From contig CAAEAB010000230.1 of the NCBI GenBank assembly GCA_900753685.1, forward strand, positions 1 to 14,203: 14,203 nucleotides of DNA, written 5' to 3'. The first letter of the stretch is position 1; each line of letters starts with the position of its first letter. The DNA is from Lachnospiraceae bacterium (GTDB taxonomy: Bacteria > Bacillota > Clostridia > Lachnospirales > Lachnospiraceae). Positions 1 to 7,381 of the stretch are shown here, in pieces. The notes under the pieces were generated by a model. It saw only the letters and a list, made by a program, of their open reading frames with translations, did no database searches and was not told where the DNA came from. The translations under genes were made by a program, and so were the position numbers.

Positions 1-1
1 A

Positions 2-2038
2 ATGCTGGACCGGGTGCCGACAGTTCTTTGCCGGCTTTATGAGGACCGTTCCTGGGTTTGTGGGTATGACGCATGGAAGGCGGTCAATGAACATCGGGGA
101 ACGTTGGTCGAGAATTTTGTCGATGCACTGGAGTCTCAAAGGGCGATCATGGTTGACGACGATTTTTATTCGGCGGCCGAGCTAGTGCGGATTTTTATGA
201 CAGAGAGCTTGAAGCTGTTGACTAAATACTATCCCCACTGGTGTGTTGGCCAGTTGACCGTGGCTGTGGAGTCTCTTGGCAAAAATACAGTGGAGGCCTT
301 AAAATCCCTGGGCGCTGCCATGGACTTTGATGAGCAGCGGCTGGCGGTCATCAATCATGTGTCGGCCTATGAGCATTATGCGCTGAACCAGAAAAGGGAA
401 TTATGGCAACACGATGTGGGGCTGTTTGATTATTCCCGGCGGGGAATGACCTATTATCATCTGGCAATTTCCAAAAAACGGATGCCGGTGGCAGCCATGG
501 CTACGACAGTACCGTTGACCGAATATTTTGACGGCAGCGAGATTGGCCAGGCGGCTTTTCCAGAGCTGGATCGGCGGTTTTTGGAGGTCGTCCGGAAGGT
601 CACGGCCAACAAGATCATTTCGACGGTTTATTTGACCGGAGAGGGCTTTGACGGAGACTGGGCAAACATTTCTTTGAAAAATCTATGTCATCATCGGAAA
701 GGGTTTATCGGTTCAAATATTTTCTCCCGGGGCGCCTGTTATTATAGTCTGATGACGGCGGGACTTTTGGAAGAAGGCGGTTTTGTCGCCCTCAACGAGG
801 ATGTCATTTCAAAAACCATTTACATCCGGGGAAGCAAAAACAGGGAAGTAATTAATAAAGAGATTGTTCAGGCCGGGCAGGTCTGGTACGATGTTTGTTC
901 AGAGGAAAATTTTATAACCGATGCTATGGATCATATAACGATTCATTTAATGGATTATCTGAGCCGCAGAGAGCGTTCTATTCAGCTTCCTCTGGGAGAA
1001 CTGTTGAATCCCGAAGGGGCGGAAAAGCGGCCGGATAAAACTGGACATTTTAAGCTCTGTATGAAATTTGACGACCCGTCTCACTGTCATGTATATATAA
1101 GCGACAACGGCTTTGGAGAATTTTATCCGCCGTTGGAAAAAACGGTGGAGCAGGTATTTGACATTTATGACGAGACGCTGGAGGATAAGGAGGTTCATGA
1201 ATCAGGCAGGCTGATTTTGACCGACGGCAGTCAAAATACGGCGCCATATTATTTTGGGCTGAGCGGTATTCGTGTCTACAGTTTGGAACAACTCTGCTAT
1301 TATATTTATCATCATATATATACGATTAATACAGAAAGCTTTGATGATGATTTGTTTTACTGGATTGAAAAGAACTTGGGAGAAAGGGCGCTGGTCAAAC
1401 GGCTGCGGGAGGCAAAGAAGAATCGGAGGACATTGAAAGAAATGGTTCGCCTGGTTCTTATGTCTGTGGATTATTATTCCAGGGAAGAGATGAATCAGCT
1501 CCAGAAAACGATTGAAGAAATTGAAATGCAGAATCCAATCGAGACGCGGAAGGTGGAGGCAGATAATTATTTGCGCTATGGGCGGCCTCTGGAGGCGTTG
1601 TCTGTTTATAAAAAAGTGGATTTGATGATGGATGATTCGGAAGAAATCGTGACAAAGGAGTTTCGCGGAAACGTCTATCACAATATGGGAGTTGCTTTTG
1701 CAAGGCTGGCCAACGGGGAAGCAGCTCTGGCCTATTTTAAAAAAGCCTGTGAATTCAATGATTCGGATGTTTCGCGGGATGCCTGGCTGAAAATGTTAAA
1801 GCTTCTCGGCCGGGAATCAGAGATGCTTCAGGAAATAAACCGAATGCTTCTTCCTCCGGAAATGGTCGGACGGCTGAATCAGGAATTTTCAGAGGCCCAG
1901 GCTGATTTTGAAAAACAGCCGGTTTACGATATGATTGCAAGGATGAAGGATATTCACAATGAAAGTCAGTGGGATGCGATCGGCCCGGAAGTTGTTTCCT
2001 GGCTGGAAGAACAGAAAGGAGAATATCGGAATTGTTAG
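2..2038 (+). CDS. Large protein of unknown function, ASKHA-like N-terminal half plus TPR-like C-terminus, 5'-truncated
   Basis: The frame is open from the window edge to a TAG at 2036-2038, giving 678 visible residues. The ATG at 2-4 has no visible ribosome binding site and is probably internal. Residues 1-255 read like the later part of an actin/Hsp70/FtsA-type (ASKHA) fold: FDYSRRG at 142-148 sits where a phosphate-2 loop would be, and ISTVYLTGEGF at 206-216 followed by GSNIFSRGACYYSL at 237-250 resembles an adenosine loop plus the helix after it. Glycines usual for nucleotide binding are partly replaced, so activity is doubtful. Residues 260-450 look mainly beta-rich and include YSLEQLCYYIYHHIY at 426-440. 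Residues 510-610 contain TPR-like helices (EALSVYKKVD, VYHNMGVAFARLANGEAALAYFKKACEFN). No signal peptide or membrane segment is visible. It may belong to a Clostridiales DUF family, possibly DUF5716, but that is from memory and uncertain. The fold assignment is inference from pattern. Confidence 0.8.
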   Translation: MLDRVPTVLCRLYEDRSWVCGYDAWKAVNEHRGTLVENFVDALESQRAIMVDDDFYSAAELVRIFMTESLKLLTKYYPHWCVGQLTVAVESLGKNTVEALKSLGAAMDFDEQRLAVINHVSAYEHYALNQKRELWQHDVGLFDYSRRGMTYYHLAISKKRMPVAAMATTVPLTEYFDGSEIGQAAFPELDRRFLEVVRKVTANKIISTVYLTGEGFDGDWANISLKNLCHHRKGFIGSNIFSRGACYYSLMTAGLLEEGGFVALNEDVISKTIYIRGSKNREVINKEIVQAGQVWYDVCSEENFITDAMDHITIHLMDYLSRRERSIQLPLGELLNPEGAEKRPDKTGHFKLCMKFDDPSHCHVYISDNGFGEFYPPLEKTVEQVFDIYDETLEDKEVHESGRLILTDGSQNTAPYYFGLSGIRVYSLEQLCYYIYHHIYTINTESFDDDLFYWIEKNLGERALVKRLREAKKNRRTLKEMVRLVLMSVDYYSREEMNQLQKTIEEIEMQNPIETRKVEADNYLRYGRPLEALSVYKKVDLMMDDSEEIVTKEFRGNVYHNMGVAFARLANGEAALAYFKKACEFNDSDVSRDAWLKMLKLLGRESEMLQEINRMLLPPEMVGRLNQEFSEAQADFEKQPVYDMIARMKDIHNESQWDAIGPEVVSWLEEQKGEYRNC

Positions 2039-2592
2039 ATGCGGATATATTAGTTGATTCACCGATTATTGCGGCAGTTAAAGATGAATCGGGACTTTCC
2101 GAATGTTTAAAAACCGAATGTCAGGTTATTTTTATTCTCTTTGGGAATGTCTGTAATATTGGAGAAATTGTGAGAAAAGTCAAGGAAGGCAAAAAAACGG
2201 CTATCGTTCATATGGATTTGGTCACAGGCTTAAGCTCAAAGGAGATTTCTGTAGATTTTATAAAAAAAGCGACTCAGGCTGACGGCATTATCAGCACAAA
2301 ACCGATGATGGTAAAGCGGGCCAAGGAATTGGGACTTTTGACGATACAGCGATTTTTCATTATTGATTCTATTGCTCTGGAAAATTCAAAACGTCAGATC
2401 GAGGTCTATCATCCGGATTGTGTGGAGATCATGCCGGGAATCATGCCGAAGATTTTGAAGGATATCCGAAGCTTTGTCAGCGTGCCGGTCATTGCCGGGG
2501 GGCTGCTTACAGAAAAAAAAGATGTCATGAGCGCCTTATCTGCCGGCGCCGACGCCATTTCCACGACCAACAGAAACTTGTGGAAAATGTAA
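2032..2592 (+). CDS. glpP: Glycerol-3-phosphate-responsive antiterminator GlpP
   Basis: GlpP-family proteins bind the mRNA leader of glycerol catabolic genes when glycerol-3-phosphate is present and prevent termination there. The 186-residue length fits the family, whose B. subtilis member is about 190 residues. Family landmarks, counted from the TTG start, are HMDLVTGL at 60-67, GIISTKP at 85-91, QRFFIIDS at 106-113, EIMPGIMPK at 132-140, PVIAGGL at 152-158 and SAGADAISTT at 170-179, a TIM-barrel-like phosphate-binding pattern. I chose TTG at 2032: AAAGGAG at 2015-2021 lies 10 bases upstream, and translation then begins MLDADILVDSPIIAAV, as expected of GlpP. The ATG at 1969 would add 21 residues translated from inside the upstream gene in another frame. 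The start overlaps the upstream stop (TTGTTAG), which suggests translational coupling. The glycerophosphodiester and glycerol-3-phosphate genes directly downstream are its likely targets. Confidence 0.93.
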   Translation: MLDADILVDSPIIAAVKDESGLSECLKTECQVIFILFGNVCNIGEIVRKVKEGKKTAIVHMDLVTGLSSKEISVDFIKKATQADGIISTKPMMVKRAKELGLLTIQRFFIIDSIALENSKRQIEVYHPDCVEIMPGIMPKILKDIRSFVSVPVIAGGLLTEKKDVMSALSAGADAISTTNRNLWKM

Positions 2593-2600
2593 TAATTCCG

Positions 2601-2629
2601 TTGCATTTAAAGGGCAGAAGTGATATGAT
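2601..2629 (+). promoter_or_regulatory. Sigma-A-like promoter of the glycerol-3-phosphate operon
   Basis: TTGCAT at 2601-2606 and TATGAT at 2624-2629 are separated by exactly 17 bases, and TG at 2621-2622 forms an extended -10 (TGaTATGAT). The predicted transcription start is near 2636, leaving a leader of about 97 bases before the phosphodiesterase gene. The -35 matches the consensus only at TTG, so the extended -10 probably matters. This is a motif match only. Confidence 0.65.
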
Positions 2630-2656
2630 TAATACATATATGTGACGCTTTAGAGA

Positions 2657-2710
2657 GTAAGAGAGGCGAAATAGATGGTCGGTCGGGACTGTCTGTTTCG
2701 CCTTACATTT
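2657..2710 (+). terminator. Leader hairpin and terminator, probable GlpP antitermination target
   Basis: AGGCGAAA at 2664-2671 is the exact reverse complement of TTTCGCCT at 2696-2703. Inside it, 2672-2680 pairs with 2687-2695 (nine pairs, three of them wobble) around the six-base loop GGTCGG at 2681-2686. The stem can extend outwards, with GTAA at 2657-2660 pairing TTAC at 2703-2706 and a purine bulge on the 5' side. The T-rich ATTTTATT follows, a weak rather than clean U-tract. The hairpin lies in the leader between a promoter and the ribosome binding site, immediately after glpP. In Bacillus GlpP acts on comparable inverted repeats upstream of glpD and glpF. The structure is read directly; GlpP control is inferred. 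Confidence 0.72.
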
Positions 2711-2732
2711 TATTAAGAGAGAGGAAAGACTG

Positions 2733-3458
2733 ATGACTAAAAATTTTGCACATAGAGGTTTCAGCGGAAAATATCCTGAAAATACTATGCTGGCTTTTGA
2801 AAAAGCGATTGAAGCGGGTGCTGACGGTATCGAGAATGATGTCCATCTGACAAAGGACGGGGTTCTGGTTATTATCCATGATGAGCGGGTGGACCGGACG
2901 ACGGACGGTACCGGCTGGGTCAAGGATTTTACCTACGAGGAGTTGGCAAAACTGGACGCTTCCTATACCTTTAAAGAATATGGCTTTCAGCACATTCCAA
3001 CACTGCGGGAGTATATGGAACTGGTGAAGGATAAGGATATTATCACAAATATTGAGTTAAAGACCGGCGTATTTGAATATGAAGGGATTGAAAAAAAGGT
3101 CTATGATATGATTCAGGAATATGGCCTGAAGGATAAGATGCTTATTTCCTCCTTTAATCATTATTCTATTCTTCGAATGAAGTCTATTGACCCGACGATG
3201 AAATGCGGCCTTTTGGAGGAATCCTGGCTCATTAATGCGGGAGCCTATGTGGCGGCTACCGGTGTTGAGTGTTATCATCCGATGTATAAAAATATGACGC
3301 CGGAGGTTGTGGCGGAAATCAAGTCTCATCATCTGGAAATTAATACATGGACGGTGAATGAGAAAGAAGAGATTGAGGAAATGTTTGAGCGGGGCGTAGA
3401 TGCGGTCATTGGCAATTATCCGGATATCGTCCGTGAGATTCAGAAAAAGTATGCGTAG
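2733..3458 (+). CDS. Glycerophosphodiester phosphodiesterase, cytoplasmic
   Basis: This enzyme hydrolyses glycerophosphodiesters, the deacylated phospholipid headgroups, to sn-glycerol-3-phosphate and an alcohol. The 241-residue length matches the short cytoplasmic (UgpQ-like) class, and there is no signal peptide. The GDPD signature is clear: HRGFSGKYPENT at 8-19 with the catalytic HR pair, the metal-binding E34 and D36 in GIENDV, and the second catalytic histidine in IIHDERVDRTTDG starting at 47. NIELKTG further on and the C-terminal WTVNEKEEIEEMFERGVDAVIGNYPD are also typical. A ribosome binding site GAGGAAA lies at 2721-2727. It is the first gene after the promoter and GlpP-type leader hairpin, and its product is the substrate of the dehydrogenase encoded next, so the order matches the pathway. 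The symbol is left empty because glpQ and ugpQ are both used for such genes. Confidence 0.95.
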   Translation: MTKNFAHRGFSGKYPENTMLAFEKAIEAGADGIENDVHLTKDGVLVIIHDERVDRTTDGTGWVKDFTYEELAKLDASYTFKEYGFQHIPTLREYMELVKDKDIITNIELKTGVFEYEGIEKKVYDMIQEYGLKDKMLISSFNHYSILRMKSIDPTMKCGLLEESWLINAGAYVAATGVECYHPMYKNMTPEVVAEIKSHHLEINTWTVNEKEEIEEMFERGVDAVIGNYPDIVREIQKKYA

Positions 3459-3481
3459 AGAAGCACAGGAGGGAGAAAAAG

Positions 3482-4918
3482 ATGTACGATATTATCATCA
3501 TTGGCGGCGGTGTGGCCGGCTGTGCGGCAGCCAGGGAATTATCCCGGTATAAAGCCCGTATTTGCGTCGTTGAAAGGGAAGAGGATGTCTGTGCCGGAAC
3601 TTCCAAGGCTAACAGCGCCATTGTCCATGCAGGCTATGATGCGGAGCCGGGTTCACTGATGGCAAAGCTGAATGTTCGGGGCAATGAGATGATGGGAGAC
3701 GTGGCAAAGGAACTGGATTTTCCGTTTAAGCGCATTGGTTCCATGGTCGTCTGTGTCCATGAAGAGGATGTTTATAAGCTGGAAGAGCTTTTAGAACGGG
3801 GAAAGAAAAACGGTGTCAAGGGCCTTCGTATTGTCGATGCGAAGGAAGCCCATGAATTGGAACCGAATCTGACGGAACAGGTGGCGGCGGCCCTCTATGC
3901 GCCGACGGGCGGTATCGTATGTCCCTTCGGCATGACCATTGCCTATGCGGAAAATGCGGCGGTCAACGGCGTGGAATTTAAGTTAAATACAGAGGTTTTG
4001 AATATCGAGAAAATCGACGGCGGCTACGCCCTGACGACCAATCAGGGTATTTTTAAGACGAGGGTGGTTGTCAATGCGGCCGGTGTTTATGCAGATAAGT
4101 TCCATAATATGGTCAGTGAAGAAAAGATTCATATCACACCGCGGAGGGGCGATTATTGCCTGTTGGATAAAACGGCGGGAAATCATGTGTCCCATACAAT
4201 TTTTCCGTTGCCGGATGCCTTTGGCAAAGGCGTTCTTGTAACGCCGACGGTGCACGGAAATCTTCTTGTCGGACCGACAGCCATCGACATTGAGGATAAA
4301 GAGGCGACGGCGACGACCCGGGAAGGTTTGGATTTTGTTGTGAGCAAAGCGGGAGAGGCGGTGTCGGATATTCCGATGCGCCAGGTGATTACCTCCTTTG
4401 CCGGACTTCGGGCCCATGAAGATCACCATGAATTTATTATTGGTGAGGCGAAGGATGCCAAGGGCTTTGTGGATGTATCCGGTATCGAGTCACCGGGACT
4501 GTCCAGCGCGCCGGCCATCGGTTTAATGGTGGCAGATATTGTATCGAAGCTGTTACAGCTTCCGGAAAATCCGGATTTTATCGCCACACGGCGGGGAATT
4601 TTAAATCCTTCTGAGTTAAGCAAAGAGGAACGGGCGAAATTAGTTGAGGTGAAGCCGGAATATGGAAACATCATCTGTCGGTGTGAGATGATCACTGAAG
4701 GCGAAATTTTGGATGCGATTCACCGTCCGGTGGGTGCCCGGTCTTTAGATGGCGTAAAGCGCAGAACCCGGGCCGGAATGGGACGGTGCCAGGCGGGCTT
4801 CTGTTCTCCGAGAACGATGGAGATTCTGGCAAGAGAGCTTCATGTGAGCATGGCGGAGATTACCAAGTCCGGCGGAGATTCCGAGCTCATCGTCGGTACG
4901 GTGAAGGATAGATTATAG
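3482..4918 (+). CDS. GlpA-like FAD-dependent glycerol-3-phosphate dehydrogenase with C-terminal [2Fe-2S]-type domain
   Basis: This 478-residue protein belongs to the D-amino acid oxidase-like FAD family shared by glycerol-3-phosphate and 2-hydroxyglutarate dehydrogenases. The Rossmann motif GGGVAG is at 8-13 and the acidic end of the FAD-binding strand is near E31. TSKANSAIVHAGYD at 40-53 and FAGLRAHEDHHEFIIGE at 306-322 are conserved flavin and substrate regions. The C-terminal 80 residues form a BFD-like domain with four cysteines, C399, C401, C436 and C441 (CRC ... GRCQAGFC), expected to hold a [2Fe-2S] cluster as in anaerobic GlpA. AGGAGGGA at 3467-3474 precedes the ATG. The genes on either side point to glycerol-3-phosphate as substrate, giving dihydroxyacetone phosphate. 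L-2-hydroxyglutarate oxidase is the main alternative by sequence alone. Electrons probably pass to the flavoprotein encoded next. Confidence 0.9.
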   Translation: MYDIIIIGGGVAGCAAARELSRYKARICVVEREEDVCAGTSKANSAIVHAGYDAEPGSLMAKLNVRGNEMMGDVAKELDFPFKRIGSMVVCVHEEDVYKLEELLERGKKNGVKGLRIVDAKEAHELEPNLTEQVAAALYAPTGGIVCPFGMTIAYAENAAVNGVEFKLNTEVLNIEKIDGGYALTTNQGIFKTRVVVNAAGVYADKFHNMVSEEKIHITPRRGDYCLLDKTAGNHVSHTIFPLPDAFGKGVLVTPTVHGNLLVGPTAIDIEDKEATATTREGLDFVVSKAGEAVSDIPMRQVITSFAGLRAHEDHHEFIIGEAKDAKGFVDVSGIESPGLSSAPAIGLMVADIVSKLLQLPENPDFIATRRGILNPSELSKEERAKLVEVKPEYGNIICRCEMITEGEILDAIHRPVGARSLDGVKRRTRAGMGRCQAGFCSPRTMEILARELHVSMAEITKSGGDSELIVGTVKDRL

Positions 4919-4923
4919 AAGGG

Positions 4924-6207
4924 ATGGTGGAGGAAATGTTAAATTATGATTTAGTCATTGTCGGCGGCGGTCCGGCCGGCCTTGCGGCGGCGGCTTCTGC
5001 ACGAAAGAGTGGTCTGGAAAGCATCATCATCCTGGAAAGAGATCATGAGCTTGGCGGTATTTTAAATCAGTGTATTCACAATGGTTTTGGCCTTCATACG
5101 TTTAAAGAAGAGTTGACCGGACCGGAATATGCGGGACGTTTCATCGATGAGGTGACCGATTTAAAAATCGAATATAAATTAAACACGATGGTTATGGACA
5201 TTTCGGAAAATAAAGTGGTCACGGCCATGAACCGGGAAGATGGTCTTTTTGAGATTCAGGCGAAGGCGGTTATTCTTGCCATGGGATGCCGGGAACGTCC
5301 GAGGGGCGCTCTGAATATTCCGGGATATCGTCCGGCCGGCATTTATTCCGCCGGAACTGCCCAGCGTCTTGTAAATATCGAGGGCTTTATGCCGGGTCGG
5401 GAGGTTGTCATCTTAGGTTCCGGAGACATCGGTCTCATTATGGCCCGCCGCATGACGCTGGAAGGCGCGAAGGTCAAGGTTGTCGCGGAATTGATGCCTT
5501 TTTCCGGCGGTCTGAAACGAAATATTGTTCAGTGTCTGGATGATTTTGGTATTCCGCTGAAATTAAGCCATACCGTCGTTGATATTGACGGTAAAGACCG
5601 GGTGAAAGGAATTACTCTGGCGGAGGTGGACAGTACGGGTAAGCCGATTCCGGGAACGGAGGAGCATTACGACTGTGATACCCTGCTTCTGTCCTGTGGT
5701 CTTATTCCTGAAAATGAATTATCCAGGGGCATCGGCGTGGATATTGAACCGGTGACAAACGGCCCGGTGGTGAATGAAAGTTTGGAAACCAGCGTGCCTG
5801 GCGTCTTTGCCTGCGGTAATGTGCTTCATGTTCATGATCTGGTGGACTTTGTTTCCGAGGAAGCGGCGACAGCGGGAAAAAATGCGGCAAAATATATTCA
5901 GAACGGCAGCAGGGAGCCGGAGACGATGTATGAAACGATTACTCTCTGTCCACAGGGGATCGTGCGCTATACGGTGCCTAAGACATTGAATGTGGATCGG
6001 ATGGATGAGGAGCTTACTGTGCGCTTTCGCGTAGGCGCCGTTCAAAAAAACTGCTATGTATCTACTTATTTTGACGATGAACGGGTGATGCGCCGGAGAC
6101 GCCCGGTGGTGGCGCCAGGTGAGATGGAAGAAGTGAAGCTGAAAAAAGAACAGCTTTTAAAATATCCGAATCTGAAACAGATTATCTTTAAGGTCGAGGA
6201 GGCGTAA
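4924..6207 (+). CDS. FAD/NAD(P)-dependent oxidoreductase subunit paired with the GlpA-like dehydrogenase
   Basis: This two-dinucleotide-domain flavoprotein has GGGPAG (FAD) close to the N-terminus, GSGDIG (NAD(P)) about 150 residues later, and FACGNVLHVHDLVDFVSEE, the second FAD-contact motif, near residue 295. No CxxC redox pair is visible, so it is not a thioredoxin reductase. The closest role I know is the partner flavoprotein of clostridial and Thermotoga-type GlpA modules, passing electrons to or from NAD(P)H; it could act as an NADH oxidase subunit. That role is inferred from context. The start is uncertain: ATG 4924 lies five bases after the upstream stop with no proper ribosome binding site, and ATG 4936 gives MLNYDLVIVGGG, which fits homologues better, but GGAGG at 4929-4933 is only two bases away. 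Translation probably depends on coupling to the gene upstream. Confidence 0.9.
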   Translation: MVEEMLNYDLVIVGGGPAGLAAAASARKSGLESIIILERDHELGGILNQCIHNGFGLHTFKEELTGPEYAGRFIDEVTDLKIEYKLNTMVMDISENKVVTAMNREDGLFEIQAKAVILAMGCRERPRGALNIPGYRPAGIYSAGTAQRLVNIEGFMPGREVVILGSGDIGLIMARRMTLEGAKVKVVAELMPFSGGLKRNIVQCLDDFGIPLKLSHTVVDIDGKDRVKGITLAEVDSTGKPIPGTEEHYDCDTLLLSCGLIPENELSRGIGVDIEPVTNGPVVNESLETSVPGVFACGNVLHVHDLVDFVSEEAATAGKNAAKYIQNGSREPETMYETITLCPQGIVRYTVPKTLNVDRMDEELTVRFRVGAVQKNCYVSTYFDDERVMRRRRPVVAPGEMEEVKLKKEQLLKYPNLKQIIFKVEEA

Positions 6208-6212
6208 GAAAC

Positions 6213-6578
6213 ATGGAAAAAAGAGAATTAACCTGTATCGGATGCCCTCTGGGCTGCGCGGTGACAGTAGAGATGGAGGGCTCGGAAATTCTTCGGGTTT
6301 CTGGACATACATGTAAGCGGGGAGAAGAATATGCACGGAAGGAAGTGACGAATCCGACCCGTATTGTGACGTCTATTGTCCGGGTCATCGGCGGCAGGAT
6401 TCCAATGGTTTCTGTAAAAACTAAATCGGATATTCCGAAGAGTAAGATTTTTGAATGCGCCAAAGCCCTTCAAAATGTCCAGGTAGAGGCGCCAGTACAT
6501 ATTGGCGATGTTATTGTGGAAAATGTGGCCGGTACGGGAGTTTCTGTAGTAACGACAAAGAATGTAGAAGCTTTATAA
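6213..6578 (+). CDS. DUF1667 family protein, four-cysteine partner of the glycerol-3-phosphate dehydrogenase module
   Basis: This 121-residue soluble protein belongs to the DUF1667 family, whose biochemical role I do not know to be established. The N-terminus carries CIGCPLGC at 8-15 and a fourth cysteine in HTCKRGEEYA at C34. C8, C11, C15 and C34 are well arranged to bind a metal, probably an iron-sulfur cluster. The rest reads as a small alpha/beta domain: NPTRIVTSIVRVIGG at 47-61, IPMVSVKTKSDIPKSKIFEC around 63-82, and VHIGDVIVENVAGTGVSVV near the C-terminus. AGGAGG at 6197-6202 lies inside the end of the preceding gene, 10 bases from the ATG, so translation is likely coupled. Its position right after the GlpA-like and flavoprotein genes suggests it is a third subunit, possibly an electron carrier. 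That role is inference. Confidence 0.9.
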   Translation: MEKRELTCIGCPLGCAVTVEMEGSEILRVSGHTCKRGEEYARKEVTNPTRIVTSIVRVIGGRIPMVSVKTKSDIPKSKIFECAKALQNVQVEAPVHIGDVIVENVAGTGVSVVTTKNVEAL

Positions 6579-6602
6579 AAGCATGAGCCTGGTGGTGATG
6601 GA

Positions 6603-7313
6603 ATGAACATGGAAGTATTACAAGTAATAGATGAATATCTCCACACCTTTAGTATACCCGTTGTTTTGATTCGTCTGCTTCTGGCAACGGTCTGCGGCGG
6701 CGCGATTGGTTTTTTGCGCAGTGTAAAAAGGCGGGGCGCTGGATTTAAAACCCATATTCTGGTATGTCTTGGGGCAACCCTCATTATGATGACGGGGGAA
6801 TACATATTCCGGTATGTTTCCAACGGAACCGGCGATATAGCCCGTATGGCGGCCCAGGTTGTGAGCGGCGTCGGCTTTCTGGGAGCAGGAACTATTATGG
6901 TTACAGGAAAGAATCAGGTGAAGGGGCTGACAACGGCGGCGGGACTGTGGGCCTGCTCAGGAATCGGTTTGGCTATTGGTATCGGTTTTTATTCCGGAGC
7001 GATTATCTGTACGGTTATTGTATTTTTTGTTTATAACTATATGCAGAAAATCGATGAATTTGCCTACGAGCATTCTCGGGTCTACGATTTATATGTGGAG
7101 TTTGAGTCCAGAAAGTATATCACTCCTTTTATGTCGGCAGTGAAGGAGAGGGGATTTAAATTTTTAAGCCTGGAGTTGAGTAAATCCAAAAAGAATAAAG
7201 ATGATATTGTCAATGCAACCATGTCCTTAGAAGTTAGCGCCAAATCCAAGGGCGTTGACGTCCATACCTTTATTGAAGGTCTGGATGGCGTGAATTCGGT
7301 GGAGGAAATGTAA
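6603..7313 (+). CDS. MgtC/SapB family membrane protein
   Basis: This 236-residue protein has an N-terminal membrane domain with the MgtC/SapB signatures RLLLATVCGGAIGFLRS at 24-40, AGFKTHILVCLGATLIMM at 46-63, AQVVSGVGFLGAGTIM at 84-99 and VKGLTTAAGLWACSGIGLA at 106-124. Hydrophobic segments at about 17-37, 52-69, 84-101 and 110-145 fit four or five membrane passes. Residues 155-236 form a soluble C-terminal domain. The family is linked to survival at low Mg2+ and to ATP synthase or phosphate control in pathogens, but most members outside those are uncharacterised, so I assign no transport function. The start has only a weak GGTGGTGAT upstream, and ATG 6609 is an alternative start. The gap to the DUF1667 gene is 24 bases, so it is probably cotranscribed with the glycerol-3-phosphate genes. 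I see no clear terminator after it. Confidence 0.92.
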   Translation: MNMEVLQVIDEYLHTFSIPVVLIRLLLATVCGGAIGFLRSVKRRGAGFKTHILVCLGATLIMMTGEYIFRYVSNGTGDIARMAAQVVSGVGFLGAGTIMVTGKNQVKGLTTAAGLWACSGIGLAIGIGFYSGAIICTVIVFFVYNYMQKIDEFAYEHSRVYDLYVEFESRKYITPFMSAVKERGFKFLSLELSKSKKNKDDIVNATMSLEVSAKSKGVDVHTFIEGLDGVNSVEEM

Positions 7314-7346
7314 ATTCCAGAGTCATTCGGCGTAAAAATGTAGGGC

Positions 7347-7375
7347 TTGACTTTTTTGACGATTTTGAATAGAAT
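7347..7375 (+). promoter_or_regulatory. Sigma-A-like promoter of valS
   Basis: TTGACT at 7347-7352 (five of six consensus bases) and TAGAAT at 7370-7375 (five of six) are separated by 17 bases. Transcription should begin near 7382, just before the T-box leader. The strength and spacing of the match, together with the RNA structure that follows, make this a confident call from sequence. Confidence 0.85.
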
Positions 7376-7381
7376 GTATTT

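Noticed and set aside
1202..1681. 159-residue reverse-strand open frame inside the first gene
   Set aside because: It is a shadow of the + strand coding sequence, with no ribosome binding site and an unnatural composition.
2634..2643. Perfect palindrome ACATATATGT near the predicted transcription start of the glycerol-3-phosphate operon, a possible operator
   Set aside because: Short AT-rich palindromes occur often by chance, and no second copy was seen at the other promoter. There is no matching regulator in the window other than the RNA-binding GlpP.
2639..2652. cre-like catabolite repression site around ATGTGACGCTTTA
   Set aside because: It lacks one base of the central CG register and several consensus positions, so it does not match the CcpA consensus acceptably.
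6603..7313. MgtC gene as a Mg2+ transporter
   Set aside because: The family is not established as a transporter, so only the family name is given.
7314..7346. Terminator after the MgtC gene
   Set aside because: No stable hairpin followed by a T-run could be found in this short stretch.
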